A DNA stretch of 64,000 nucleotides from Syngnathus acus (GCF_901709675.1 NC_051095.1:16723956-16787955), one strand, 5' to 3'; positions 35,684 to 49,130 are shown, counted from the stretch's first letter. The notes: a model not told the origin generated them from the sequence alone. Numbers and translations: made by a program.

Positions 35684-36210
35684 GTGGTTGCGCACTGCTG
35701 GGAGTGTCACAGGTGATATTGGATAAGACAAATGCGGGCTCAGCATTCCTGTCGATTTTCTGTAGGGTGCCGACAAGCCACGCCGAGGACGCGTTGAGAA
35801 GAAGCAGATGTGCGACTGCTTGCACGCTGCGCCCTGCACAGTCCATTTGTATCTGGGTCGGATTAAAAGGGAAAAAAAACGCAGAAACACCTACCAAACT
35901 GGACTTTGATCCGGTTTCAGGAGCAACAATTATCCACCAAAGAATCCGACCAGTATGTAGAAATCGCGGTGACTAAAAATTGCAGTAGTGATCTTGAACC
36001 GACTTGAGGCTCCTTCGGTGAGCGATCGCGCGCATTGCTTCTTGTGCGTCGTAGCGTGCATCACAACAAGTCAGCATGCGCTTATGCGCGCAACATTCGG
36101 AGCGCGAAGGAAGGACACGCCAATCTTGCCTCTCTCCATGCTCCTCCAAAGACGGCAGCACAACTACGGGGACGTGGATGCGATTCGTGCTCCGGTGAGG
36201 TTAGAATGAG
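35684..36210 (-). promoter_or_regulatory. smim32: Candidate smim32 noncoding exon 1 and CpG-rich promoter
   Basis: A CG-dinucleotide-rich block (notably 36010-36110, with GCGATCGCGCGC) stands out from the AT-rich surroundings. On the minus strand it ends in a near-perfect donor, CCAC then GTAAGT, at 35683. That donor could splice to the strong acceptor at 32409 before the smim32 start codon. This is inference from position, composition and splice signals only. Confidence 0.4.
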
Positions 36211-36659
36211 GAGAGCAGGTCGACTGCTCTTGTCTTCGCCCTGTTCTGTATGTCTGTGTCACAGGGGGGCGTGTCACCTGACAGGGATGTGCAACAGTAA
36301 AGTCACAAAGTAGACATAAATCTTGCTCTCTCTCCAAAGTAACAAGAGGATGCTGAGAGAGCTATTCGTGGCGGGGCCATGGAGAGGAATGCCTCTCGCC
36401 GCAATGATAAGAGGGAGTAGGAAGTCTGAATTCTGGAAGGTTTCGTGTCCAGTGATTATGGAATTTTTATTCCAGTTTACAAAAAAATAACTGTTGAAAA
36501 ACAAATCTGACAGGGAGAGAACGAGAGAAAGAGAGAGAGAGCCGTGGCTCGCATTTCAGCAGGGATAGCCCTGTCAGAAATCTGTGTAGCCCCACCGAGC
36601 GTTTTATTTGCTCTTCAAAAATATATGCATAAATTATTTCCCAGCATTCTTTCTTCAGT

Positions 36660-36885
36660 AACGCCCCCACCCCCAGAGTCGTCCATGCATTTCAGGCATT
36701 GCAAATCAGAGCAAGCTCGGAATAAGAACGATAACACTCCTGATCGATTTCAAGCATTGCAAACCAGAGCGAGCTGTGAAGAAGCTTGATAACGATCCTG
36801 ATCATTTGAATCTGGTGTGTTGCAGCGGGGAGACGTGCAAAACAGGCAGGACAGCAACCCAGGGCCGAGTTTGGACACCCCTGGG
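36660..36885 (-). mobile_element. Fragment of a dispersed hAT/MITE-like repeat
   Basis: On the minus strand it starts CAGGGGTGTCCAAACTCGGC and continues with GCTGTCCTGCCTGTTTTGCA and TTCAAATGATCAGGATCGTT, an arrangement I remember from a common teleost element. A shorter relative is at 52100-52190. The other end is not resolved. Confidence 0.55.
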
Positions 36886-36897
36886 GTACATCATGCA

Positions 36898-36965
36898 CTG
36901 GTTCCAGTCAGCCGCAGGGCACATACAGGCTCGTCAACAACCATTCACACAGTGGCAGCTGGAAA
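36898..36965. mobile_element. Short SINE fragment
   Basis: CCGCAGGGCACATACAGGCTC then CAACAACCATTCACAC matches the central part of the SINE at 40278-40635; both ends are missing. Confidence 0.55.
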
Positions 36966-36967
36966 CC

Positions 36968-37690
36968 TCAATTCAATTCAACTTTATTCATTGGGCACTT
37001 TTAAAACCAACCATTGCTTCATACAAAGTGCTGTACATATATTAAAAAATAGACCTACAAAAGCAGACTGTTAAAAAAATTATAACATAAAACACTAAAA
37101 CAACGGAGTCTCCTGCTGAGCCAAATGTTCTTTCGAGACGAGTTATCAGATAGACAGAGTTACCAGATAGAGAGGATAAAATGGACAGACAGGGGGCTTG
37201 CCCAACTTTTAGTGAGAGGTCATTCCAAAGTGAGGGACCAGCAATGGAAAAAGCTTGATCTCTGAGCCTCCGCTTAGTCCTCGGTACCTTCATCTGATAC
37301 GCTGACCCGAGGCACCGGTGCCAGAGGAGTGGATGAGCTCAGACAGGTAAGGTGGGGCAAGAGCATTTTAAGATATTTTAAGACCCAAATAATAAAACCT
37401 TATAATGAACTCTTAAATGTACTATGAGCTAGTGAAGGGAGGCCAAAATGTACGTTATCTATCCCCTCCAACGAGTTCTAGCACCGAATTAATCAACTGG
37501 AGATGCTTGAGGAAGGACAGGCTGACTCCAAAATGAAGTGCATTACAGTAATCCATCTGAGATGTAATGAAGGCACGAATTACTGTTTCTAATGTTGTAG
37601 AGAAAAAAGGACTCTTCACCTTACTCAACTGCCGTAAAAAAAAGCTGGATTTGACAATAGCAATAATTTGCTGGTCCAATTTAAAACCAC
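36968..37690 (-). mobile_element. Degenerate LINE 3' end (L2/Rex1/CR1-like)
   Basis: Minus-strand translation shows reverse-transcriptase C-terminal motifs: AFITSQMDYCNALHFGVSLS then LQLINS, and further on VPRTKRRLRDQAFSIAGPSL followed by WNDLSLKVGQAP. Frames are interrupted by stops. The 3' end has TTTTAAAAGTGC and AATAAAGTTGAATTGAATTG, a typical teleost LINE tail. The 5' part and endonuclease are absent. Dead copy. Confidence 0.75.
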
Positions 37691-38786
37691 AAACCTCTTA
37701 AGTGTTGCAATTTTGTGGTTCCATCATACTGTGATATTGTCCGTCTCTTTCTGTGTATTTGATTTGACATGAGTGCTGACTGACACAAAGAAGCCAGGCA
37801 TACTCTTCTTCCATGACGCTTCGGAAATGAGCGCGGACATAAAAGGGGCCCACCTTAAAAGCTCCGGTGGTCTGTTTCATATTCATTTGCACCTGTTCTG
37901 TCACAACAGAAGGGTGAGCAGACACTCTGTAATGACCCTCACATTTTCCACAGACATGTAGGGTGCAAAAAAAAGAAAGAAACAAAAATCTCCCGATTGT
38001 TACAGAATAAGATGTGATCCTCGAGACAAAAAAGGTTATAGACAACCAATAACAGACATCTCATTTAGTAGCCCATATAAAATCCACATGCAAATATTAA
38101 GCACGATTTTTTGGAACAGTGTGCTTTTCACATGGGAAATTTAATCACAGCCCAAAGCTTTGTTTACACATCTGACGAGTGCACCAGTAATTTCGGTTTA
38201 TTACACACATTCCCTGCATGGCTGCAGGCTCGCTACTCTCTTCCTCATCAGCATCTACTATCCGCCAGGCTGATCTAAAAATACATTGAGGGGGAGCTGT
38301 GAAATAAAGCTAAACATTAATGAAAATACCCTCAAGTTGCTATCAGTGTCGCCAGTATTAGCAAGGAGTGTTCACAAGATGAAATTATTTTTATCAGAAG
38401 ATGGGATCACGTTGCCGGGAGGTGCAAAGAGTTACGTTTTTATTGACACACTGAGACCTTTTCATTCAGCGATATGATTATTAATATCATTTTTGTTGAC
38501 AGTGGTGGCACTGGTGAAACATAATCTGAGACAATTTTTTAAATTTCCGATTGTATCTTGAAGTTTAGCATCATCTTATTGATCTTGTCACACTGTGCAG
38601 ATGTGCCTAATTTTGTGGCCAGTGGGTGTGTGACAAATTGAGCTAGTTATGAGGCTTATTAAACATAAACCACTACTTCCCACCAATATGGAATTTTGAT
38701 TAAATAAAGGTCAATTGTAATTCTACACAGATGTGCAGCCTCCATTAAAGGCCTCTAATGAATTAGTGGTAAAAAAGAAAATTCAG

Positions 38787-38800
38787 ACTGCTCTCTCTCA

Positions 38801-38846
<46 letters not shown>

Positions 38847-38926
38847 CTCTCTCGCTCTCTCTCGCTCTCGCTCTCACTCGCACGCACACGCACACACACA
38901 CGCACACACACATGCACGCACACACG
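38787..38926. repeat. (CT)n(CA)n compound microsatellite
   Basis: CT units with CG interruptions pass into CA/CG alternation. Confidence 0.92.
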
Positions 38927-39525
38927 CTATGACATGATTGTACATGTCAGGGATCATGCTTCGTTTTCCACTCTTGTTGCGTCTTATCTGTCCTCCATGT
39001 TTTCCCCATTATCTCCCTTGTGCTTACTTCTCTCTACGGCCATCATTCCCTCTCTTTCTGATTCCTAATCCACTTAATCCATGACAAAGAAAATAGTAAG
39101 GGGACGTGGTGGTGGTGGTGGTGGGGACAACTGAACCATGAACTACACTCCAAGCTTCAAATTGGAGATAAACAAAATAAAGATGAACAAGAAAGCTCCA
39201 ATTATTCTTCTGACTTTTATAGTGTTAAAAAAAGAAACAAGTTAAAGAATGTCCCCAATCTCACGTGTTCCTTGAAAGTGTGTGTACTTGCCCAAACTGC
39301 AAACACACGCTGAGGCAAAATGTGATGCATTGTACTGTAGCTATTATGCTAATTTGCGCTTTTAAAACAATTTGTAGGTGTCCTAATAACATGTCTGCGT
39401 TTTTCGTCATGTGTCGTGTCTTTCAGTCGTCGAAAAGGGTCAATGTTTCGTCTATTTAGCATCAACTCTTTGGACTCTGCTTTAAATTTGTGGTATGCTG
39501 AAACCCCTCTCTCACCGAGCGGCTA

Positions 39526-39655
39526 ACAATTGTGAGGGTTTTCGAAGGAAGCAAATTTTGCTTTCACGTCAGAATTAATCAGTGTTCGTTCAAGGTCACA
39601 ATTGTTCGCAAAACGTACGCCAGATGTTTGACAACGGTTGTAGTGATTTTTGTTT
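39526..39655. repeat. Dispersed repeat related to 32873-33020
   Basis: Shares ATTTTCGAAGG-like, GTTCGTTCAAGGTCACAA and CCAGATGTTTGACAACGGTT blocks with the other copy; unknown family. Confidence 0.5.
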
Positions 39656-40277
39656 GTCACAAGGGAATTTTGATTCAAAATTTGAGTAGTGCTTGGAGAA
39701 TATTTTTGACTGCACCCCATATTGCACTATTTAGCTACACAGGGGGAAAAAAAACAAAAACATGCAACAATGAATGACTGAATTTTGAAATACAAATAAA
39801 AACTCCTCTTTAAATTACATACCGGACAAAAGAAAGAAGTTATGACGGCAGCTCTATCTGCTGGATATTGCTGGTCTAACTCAAAAACACAGTTTGATTA
39901 ACTAGGAAACAAATGAAGAAATGTGTATATACAGTTTCGCAGTCACCCCCAGTGGTGCATCTCACACACAGTACAATTAGTCACTTGATTATCTCACCAC
40001 CGCATCCATTAAAATTAGCACCCCTGTAAAACTAACTGATTAGGAGCTGTGGTGCAGGCCTTCCCCCCTCCCACACACACATTTGATTAGGACCACCACA
40101 GAACAAGATACTCAGGCACATTTCTAATTATAGTGTACATGGGCAAGACATCGTGGCCAATCAAAATGTTTCACACTAAATAGTCTGTAATCTGAACAGA
40201 ATCATTTGAAAAGACAGGCTCAATATATCTTCTTATTCATATTGGGTTACAAGTATGATTGATGACTCAGCTAATAT

Positions 40278-40635
40278 CCATCCATTTTCTATACCGCTTG
40301 TCCCCCACGGGGGTCGCAGGCGTGCTGGACCCTATCCCAGCAGTCATCAGGCAGTAGGCGGGGGACACCCTGGACCGGTTGCCAGCCAATCGCAGGGCAC
40401 ACAGAGACGAACAACCATTCGCACTCGCACTTACACCTAGGGGCAATTTGGAGTGCTCAATCGGCCTACCAAGCATGTTTTTGGGATGTGGGAGGAAACC
40501 GGAGTGCCCGGATAAAACCCACGCGGGCATGGGGAGAACATGCGAACCCCACACAGGGAGGGCCGGAGGTGGAATCGAACCCGCACCCTCATAACTGTGA
40601 GGCAGACGTGCTAACCAGTGCACCACTAAGCCGCC
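40278..40635 (-). mobile_element. tRNA-derived SINE, young copy with 12-bp target duplication
   Basis: On the minus strand it begins GGCGGCTTAGTGGTGCACTG, has an A-box-like TGGTTAGCACGTCTGCC and a B box GGTTCGATTCC (40571-40581), then a long body ending in GGATGG-type tail. A perfect 12-bp direct repeat CTCAGCTAATAT flanks it (40266-40277 and 40636-40647). It is about 90% identical by eye to the copy at 52234. Confidence 0.88.
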
Positions 40636-43164
40636 CTCAGCTAATATTATATTTTATATTTTAATATTTTAATTTACAAGTCACACATGCAGAAAATATG
40701 GTGAGGAATTTAGTTTACACTTGTGTAAGTAGCGCAAATAATTTGCTGCCTCATGAGGAATGTAGAGTTTTAATTGATTCCGATACATTTTCTGTGTTGA
40801 TCCACTACAGCTAACAGAGAATGGCCTTAGCGTAATTTTCTGGAAATGACAAAGAAATTAATCTGCACCCACAATAGTGCTCCATTTGTACTTTTGCTGA
40901 AATTATTTTTTTGCATTTTCATTAGTCTGGATGCCCTGTGGAACCATGCTGCCTCATCATATGTGGCATCTCTCTGTTATAAATGAGCATGCAGAGAACA
41001 ACACAAGCTTGACACGGTAACAAGAATAAATGAAACACACTTAAAGAAAGATCAATGATAGCCCAACTAAAGAACCATATTGAAGAAATGCAGCCGTGCA
41101 AGACGTAATTAAACAACAAATACTCTAACAAGATCTTAAGTTAAGTTAAGAGCAAAGCACAGAAGTAAGAAAACTGGAAGATTTTTCTGTATTAGCGAGG
41201 AAATCGGGACGCATGTACCTCCTTGCATGCTCATACATTAATATACACATACATTCATGTGACAGTGGCGCTTCATTCGGTGAAGTCTTGGTCTCAAACT
41301 GTTAAAATACCAATTCTATTTGAACCAGGAAATTCAGTGGTTGATTGCAGATCAAAGACCTATTGTAATTTTTGCTGCTCTATTTCTTGTTCGAGAACAA
41401 GTTGTATAAGGTAGCCTACTAAACAGTTGGACATGCTTAAATGTCAAATTAAGGTCTCCTGTTGAGGCCAGAGTGCATGTTAGGTTGAGAGTAAAATCTC
41501 ACGCGAAAAATCCTTAATGTTTTGCGAGTTGTGAATGTGAGCTGAGATACCTTCTCACTAAAATCAACGATATGTTGATGATGCGGTAGCAGACTCATTG
41601 AATGGAAAGACGGGATAGTCATCAAACAAATAGATATGGTAAAGTTAAAATCAATTCAATGTGCGCACACTCACTGGCCACAAGATTTAGTACACAATCT
41701 AATGACAATCAATAAAAAAACAACAACCAGACAATAATTGCTCCATTTTGAACACCTCTCGACATTTAAAAGGACACTCCAGCGGGCTGAACATTTAGAT
41801 AATAGGTCTATTTGTAAACGTAATGATGTCAGCACAAAAATGCACACCACTAAAAGAATCTGCAATGATTTAAAGGCTTTTTTGGGATGAGATTTATGAC
41901 AAATTGGCCCACTCATTTTTGGAGCTCAACTTCCTGTTTTTTTTTTTTCCATCTAAGCCTGTCTAAGTCACAGAAGACAGGCAGTGAAATGCATATTGTT
42001 TCCTGGCTTGTTTTGTCACGTATCTTGGTGACTTAGCGAAGAAAACATTCAGAAGTGACAGAAACGGCACCTCAGCTACACAAAGGCTGCTCATTTCTTG
42101 CTCTTTTAAGTCAGCCATGGAAAGGTGAATTGTTTTATGAAGTTTTCAGAAGTTGAAGTGGGCCCAATTAGAAATGTCCAAATACATTTTGGGGCTGGTT
42201 GATCCCTGTTATTTTAACATTGTTAGCGATGTATTTAGAATGATTTTAAATGGGCAGGGTGATCGGTCCGTCCCGTGATTTCCACCAAGACATTGAGGGA
42301 AGGTGGCAATATTCGTCATTAAAAGTGGGCATTTTTCAAGGCAGTAGTTATTTCATTATTTCTCCAAAATGAATGGATGAAGTGAAAAGTGGGAAATGTT
42401 GTCAATTACCTTGTAAAACACGACTGGAATTTTCCTTTGAGCAATTGGGTGATCTTTCGCAACAGGAGTATATGAAATAGGTACGTCCCAACTTCCCTTA
42501 ACCCAGATGTAGCCCCATGAACCATCTTGTGCAGCCATGAGCTCACTTAGAACTTATGTGTCATTTTAACAATGCAGCACCAAAACTGAAATCGGAAATC
42601 TGCCTAGCATCAAGTGACCATGCTGACATGTTTCATGGGCAGGGCAGGAAACAAAACAATTATGTTCTGTTTGTTGCTGTTTCTACTAGAGTTAACAATT
42701 CTTTTATGGGATTTGTGTTATTCATAACATTGCAGTTCGAAGAGAACATCAAATGGAACGGCAGACTACCGCATTATGTTATTTGCTACCCGATTATTTG
42801 TTCCACATAAAACATTTCTGTTACAGATCTCAAAAGTGCAACAGAATGAGTGAGTAAAGGAGGATGATGAATGACACAGAAGCAACACAAAACATAACAA
42901 AGTGGCCAGAGAAGTAAAGCAAATCAGAAGATGAATAGTGTTTCACACAGCCCATAAAAGGTAAAGAATGTTGTAGCAACATAAATATACTGAAGCACAT
43001 TGTTGCTGTACATTACGAGCAACGGCTGTGCTATTGCAATAAACACAACTACCACTTGCTGTCCCAATCATTGCACAGGCACTCAAAATAGGCAGGCAGT
43101 ATTTGATCATACAAAAAAATGTTCCAGTAGTTCGCTTGATCAGTCACTGTTGTACTATTACAGA

Positions 43165-43450
43165 ATACTTCTAGCCTATCCCAGCTGACTCTGGGCAAGA
43201 GGCAAGGTACACCCTGGACAGGTCGCCAGCTAATCTCAAGACGCATATTGACAAACAACCATTCACACCAACGGAAAATTCAGAGTCTTCGGTTCACTTA
43301 TCTGCTTTTGGAATGTGGGAGGAAGTCAAAGTACCTGGAGAAAACCCACACAAGAACAATCAAACAACACACAGGAGGGCCAGAGCCGAGATTCACATGC
43401 GGAACCGCTCAATGTTCTACAGATGTGCTAACCACTTGTTACTCTCAGAG
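43165..43450 (-). mobile_element. Old degenerate SINE copy
   Basis: Recognisable pieces include AGCCTATCCCAGCTGACTCT, ACACCCTGGACAGGTCGCCA and GGAATGTGGGAGGAAG, in the same order as the SINE at 40278, with many substitutions and no clear target duplication. Confidence 0.7.
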
Positions 43451-46189
43451 AATCAAACTATCAGATCAATCTGCCCAAAAAAATGGCACCAGGTCAATAA
43501 TGTGTGGGCAAGGCGTCATGTCGAAGCAGCTCCATTGCTAGCATGACTTGTTAAAATGAAGTATTCCCAAAATAAAATGTTTGATGTTGTACTTTCTGGA
43601 ATGTACAATCACATAAAACATAAGAGAGGGCATCAACTTGACCATTTTAACATAGACCATGACAGAAAATAAGTGCAAGCTCTACATTTAAAAATGTCAT
43701 TTCCTAACCTGTGACTGTTTGACCAAAACACCTAAATGGCAATAACTTTAAAAAAAAGGTATATATGTGCGCTGATATGCTGAATAAGTGTAAAATAAGA
43801 TACAGTATTGGCTAAAAATGTTTTTCCCCCCGTGCAACTGTTTGCGTACCCTGATTATATGCATCTTTTCCCATCAGCATGCATGCAAAATCAACTAATG
43901 AGATTTTCGACAATAATCACATTTCAGCCGGCAGATTAGCTTGAAAACAGTGTCAAGGGTGCACTATGTTTTCACTTTAATTAAAAAAATAAAACATTTC
44001 AATACATGTTGTAGCCGACGAGCTAGCACTAATATGTCAGGAGTTGGCTTGATGTGAAGATTCAAAATGTGCAACTGCGAGTTGTTATTTTAACAAAGCT
44101 CTTGCTGTGATGTTGAACAAATTAAACAACAGGAGCGACGATTGTGTGATCCCTGAGACATTTTTGACAATCATCATCATCCGGGGAAAAATAATTGGTT
44201 CTGAGTGTTGCAGGCTGTCACGCTGGCCTTATTAGCACATATGCACAATATGTGGCAGATGTTAAACATACTACTCTGTTTGTTGCTCTGAAGTTGTGAA
44301 GAGTCATGAGGACAGTACCATCGCTGATGTTGTGATCAGCTCATATCTAAAAGTCACATTTAAAAGGTTTTGCACATAGGATTTGGGCGGTTTTCTCTAT
44401 GGAATATTAGGGAGAGGTAGATTGTCAGTGTCACAAGTGGTATGCAGCCTCCATGCCTCCGTACATTTCAGTTGTAATTTACTTTTAAGTTCAATAATAT
44501 TGAATCTTTAGGACTGTTTTTCTTTTAAAACCTTTATCCATAAACAATGTTTTAACCTAATCACCAACTTTTACATGCAGCGAACAGTTCATGTTCTAAC
44601 TGCGCATAATGTTACAGTGGCCTACAATAATATTAAATATTATTTTTGGGTAATAAAACCTTGTTCTTGCACTCAGTATTTTGTTTTTGTGATGACAATA
44701 TGATGACATCAGTTAATATTTACCGAGATAACTTTTATTTTTCTGTATACTATGCACATATTGTGTGTGTACAAGAGTGGCCGTAAACATCTCGGCACTA
44801 GTTACACACCTCGAAGATGGAGCAAGTTGCCTGGAGGGCTTTTTGTGTCAGTCCCTACATCCATCGAGAAGCCATGCCTTCATTCCAGCAAAATTGGTAA
44901 ACAGTTGACAGCTCTTTTATTTTTCGTCCGACAGCAGCCTGGTAGAACCTTCTTAACCAACTTTATCATTGATGGGCCGGCTCTACATATGAGATTTTGA
45001 CATTCCACCAATCATTTCAAGTCGCAAAATTGAAACGTCTCAGTGTTATGTATTGTGTAATCATTTTGGCATACGTACATGCTCTGACTATTAACAACCA
45101 AAAAGATATACTTATCAAAAATAAAGACCACGCTTTGATTGAACTGTAAGTTAGAAAAAGCTTTATGAGAATTCCATTTTGTTCTGATGGGATTAGGTCT
45201 CCGGGGTGTTTTTCTCTAACGAGAAGCTATGATGAGAAACTGATGGCTTAAAGGAGTGATTGATGTATTAGATATAAAGAAAAATGTTGGTACGCCGCCA
45301 CTGGCTTTGCTGTTTTAATGACACTTTTCCATTGCAAGGAAGTCAAGAAATGAATGTCAACAATCAAAGATGACGTCATTATTGTAAATGCAGAGTTGAC
45401 AATAAGCCACATAACCAAATAATCTATTGCCAGAAAAAATTAAAAGAGGGTTGGAATCATCTTATTTCAATAGATGAAAGCAATGTCATCTTGACTCCAA
45501 ATGATGGGAGGAAAATTATATGGACGAGAAAAGATTCAAAGCATAATCCAAAAGGCAAGTGCTGCATGGTGCTGGGGACGGTGGCCGGGGTGCCTGCGAG
45601 ATTGTGACTCCAAATCTTTCAAAATTGATTCAATTGGTACTGTTGTATTCAAATTAAACTGTTGAGATCTGTTATAACTTAGTTAACTTGTCATTGCTGT
45701 ATCTAAATCAAACCTTTATCAAACTGTTATCAAACTTCCAGTTAACCTGTCATTGCAGTATTGAAATCAAACGTTATCCTGTGTCAATATTCTGAATTGC
45801 TTCAACACACCTCCATTTTAACAAGTCATGTCAAACAAAGATGAACGAAGTAATGATTATGTACTTGCCAAAATACACAAATCAAATCAAAGCAAACCAC
45901 ATCATCAGTCAAACACAGTGGAGTTATATGTGGCTACTCATGAAAAGAGCTTCACTCTACTGATGCCATGACTGCTGATATAAGTAAGATGATGTATTGA
46001 GAGGTGATAATTACAGGCTGTTAAATGGAATACTGTATGTTCTCTGGTCCAGAAAAAGTTTGAGCCCGAGCTTATAAGGAATGCATTTTACTGAGTGACG
46101 AGTCAGACAAAATTGTAGGTCCACTAACAAGCAAATAACGGTGATACAAGGGAAGACCTGGCAATGCATCTCCAGGAAGGAAACACCAT

Positions 46190-46222
46190 CCCTCCCTCCC
46201 TCCCTCCCTCCTTCTCTCCCTC
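46190..46222. repeat. (CCCT)n simple repeat
   Basis: Tetranucleotide repeat read directly. Confidence 0.85.
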
Positions 46223-46465
46223 CCAAACATCATCCTTTTTGTGCAGGGGCAGTGCTTTAGTTCGGCGTGTTTGCAAATTTGGTCGCCATGCTACACCTCA
46301 CTGGGCGTTTCAGCCACCAAAGGGCTTTTAAACCACCTCGGTGACTCAACACCAATCACACCATCTCATCTGCGTATGGAAATAATTATTCTATTATTAA
46401 CTTGCCATGCCCAATTGCAAAAGTGAACAAATTATCACCCATCCATGAACAGGTCTAATACATAT

Positions 46466-46580
46466 ACTATACACACCCACACCCCCACACACACACCGGC
46501 ACCCACCCGCACGTACGCACGCACGCACACACGCACACACACTTACACGCGCACACACAAACACACACGCACACACACAC
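46466..46580. repeat. (CA)n/(CG) interrupted microsatellite
   Basis: About 115 bp of CA with GC and T interruptions. A similar block lies at 46853-46912. Confidence 0.85.
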
Positions 46581-46852
46581 TCGTCTGCTTCCCTTCCGAG
46601 GCAGGCAGCTGGGAAGAGGAAGGCTTCAGAGGAAGCATCCAAATACTCGGAATCCTTGTCTCGTCAGAGGTTATGTTTTGAGATGGAAGGTATATGGAGT
46701 GGTTGAGATGGACAGAGAACAGAATGAGAGGGAGGATGAAGAGGAGAGGTAATAGGCGGAGGTAATGCCTAGCTGAGCTGGTGGGGGGTGGGCAAAGCTC
46801 TGGTATTGGGCTTCTACCAGTGAGGAGGATGTCAGTTAGACAGTGTGTGAAT

Positions 46853-46912
46853 ACGCACGCGCACACGCACGCGCGTGCGCACGCACACAAATACAAACAC
46901 ACGGGCACACAG
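46853..46912. repeat. (CA)n/(CG)n microsatellite
   Basis: Alternating purine-pyrimidine CACGCG run, a potential Z-DNA former. Confidence 0.8.
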
Positions 46913-47775
46913 AAGCAGCTTGAGCTAATAAAGTAAACTGCTGTTGTGATCGAATGAGACACATTGACAGAGTGCGTTATTAAGTGAGGCCCTTAAGGCT
47001 GAAACTGAGATCCATAGTCTGACAAGACAGAGCTGAAGGAACCAGATGATAGAAGATCCTAACATTTTCCAAATGCACGACTCTTCTACCGACTTGGTTG
47101 CTATGGGGATCCTGCCTTTCCTTTGGTTTTCCTTTGTTCGATTAATCACAGGAGTTTGTGTGCACAATTAAAAAATAGTGTTTCCTCATTTGTTTTTGTT
47201 CTGTGCAGAACCGATCTTCAGTTAAGTGGTAAAATATGGAAAATAAACACAAGTACAGGATGGTTCGTCCTCAAATAGAGTGTCCACCACTATTTGAGTA
47301 TATATGGTATCCACATTATGTTTGTGTGGATTGTCAGTCATCTCGTTCACTGTAATCAGCAAAAGTTCAATAAATCAGCAGCCCAGTTGCCTTGATTAAA
47401 TCTTGGTCTTTTACAAGCACATTTAAAACCTTAAAAGTGCAACAATTTAATCTTCAAATGAGTAATTGCTAAAACAATGATCAGCAAGTAACACAGCAAC
47501 AATTGCCTATCTCCTGGAATTTTACAGGCATTCCATTATTAAACGCATTATGTCAGTGAACACCATATTTCTTGCTTTTTTTTTTTGCTTGGAATGTGAA
47601 AAAGAGAAAAGACATGACCAGTGTTCAACAAGAAGGGACAAACCAAGCATGTTAGAGCTTACTATTTATTTCAAAGCACAAAAATATAAATACTGTAAGA
47701 TTTAATTTCAATAAGTATTAAAAAATACAGTATTTGAGATCAATGTCCTCCTAGCTATGGCATATAATGGCTGTT

Positions 47776-47801
47776 TGTGTGTGTGTGTGTGTGTGTGTGT
47801 T
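47776..47801. repeat. (TG)n microsatellite
   Basis: Thirteen TG units. Confidence 0.9.
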
Positions 47802-48558
47802 TCTCTGTCTTGAAAGTTAACGCAACATCTGTGGTTCTTGTGCATCTTAGCCAGCCCGCCTAATAACAATTATAGATGACAAATGTTTAATGTATAATAT
47901 TCTTCTTGGCAAAATACAGTTTAATGCATGGGACATTAAACATGGAACAATAATGCAGTCGTAATAATGGCTAGACAATGACTGAATCAATACAACATCT
48001 AATTTCAGATATGTTGTGGATCAAGCTATACAATGTAGACATTTTTTTTAAGTTTAATAATGAACACAACAGGATTATTCATGTCATCAACCCCGTGATA
48101 GACGTAGCTTCCTACCACAAGTGTGTGTCTTGGGGGCAAGCCTCTTCCTGAATATCGCTCAATACCTCCCAACTGGCTATCAGGAAAAAAGTTTTTCATC
48201 CCCATGTGATCCTCATAAGCATCTTCAGGCTTTAAAAACAATAAACATAAACAACAGAAGGACAAATAATGTCGCACATGGCTTATTGGTTACTAAGATG
48301 TAATATCATCAACATTTAATGGCTCCGGCAAATATTCTAGGAGCAGTTGGAATTTTTAGATTAGGTTCTAAAATATAATAAATGTCATGTGTACAGCTGA
48401 GCCTTTATTGATTCAGAAATATTCTTTTTAGTGGTTAGGCTGTTAACTGTGCTTTTTTTTTTTTTAAATATAAATGAGCAATTGCTACATATACAAAATG
48501 TGCCAGAAGATAACATTTGCAGTGTGACATTTGGCACAATAGAAATTATATTTTATAT

Positions 48559-48680
48559 GTGGGCAGCACAGTGGGTAAGTGGTCAGCACAAATAAAAGGT
48601 CTTGAGTTCAGTCTTCATTTTTTCAGAGTGGAGTTTGCTTGTTCTCCGTGTGCTTGGGTGGCTTCTCTACCACAATTTAA
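48559..48680 (+). mobile_element. Degenerate SINE, plus strand
   Basis: GGGCAGCACAGTGGGTAAGT then GTGGAGTTTGCTTGTTCTCC matches the head of the SINE family in forward orientation; the body is truncated after about 120 bp and the B box is decayed. Confidence 0.6.
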
Positions 48681-48984
48681 TGACACAATTTCAAACCATG
48701 GACCCTCACAACTCTAAAACTTAAAGGTCCAAGAACTCTGTAAATTTAGTATGCATGCAAGTGTTTTTCATTGGCTTTTGTGTTTTTACATCAGGGATTT
48801 GCTATCGAATAAATGATGGGGAAAATGAACAATTAATCTATTAATTTATTCTTTTTTTTATGAGAATCTCTTTTTGAATGTTTCCGTAGCAGTTGTTGAA
48901 CTAAATGGAATACTGCTGTCACGGGGAAGTCTGCATGGATGTAATTTAATCTCTCAAACTGCAGTACTATTTCTGGCCACCATT

Positions 48985-49130
48985 TTAGTTTTGATTTTAG
49001 TTTTTTGGATGAACATAGTCACATTGAAGTCAATTCTTTGTGTGAGTTAGTTTGAGTCGACAAAAACCCCAAAAGGTTTTGGTCAAGTTTTAGAGAGAAT
49101 TCATCTTAAACAAATGATAAATAAACCATG
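48985..49130. repeat. Decayed TTTTAGT-rich repeat
   Basis: Several TTTTAGTTTT and GGTCAAGTTTTAG words resemble the block at 737-911. Confidence 0.4.

Noticed and set aside
38787-38926. Regular spacing suggestive of a CRISPR-like array
   Set aside because: Simple CT/CA microsatellite in a vertebrate genome; no repeat-spacer structure.
40255-40626. Open frames on both strands around 40.3-40.6 kb and 52.2-52.7 kb
   Set aside because: They are translations of the SINE copies; the CGGAGGTGGAATCGAACC region is the tRNA-like B box, not coding.
40571-40635. Possible tRNA gene
   Set aside because: A- and B-box motifs are present but belong to the SINE head; no cloverleaf-forming acceptor stem was seen.
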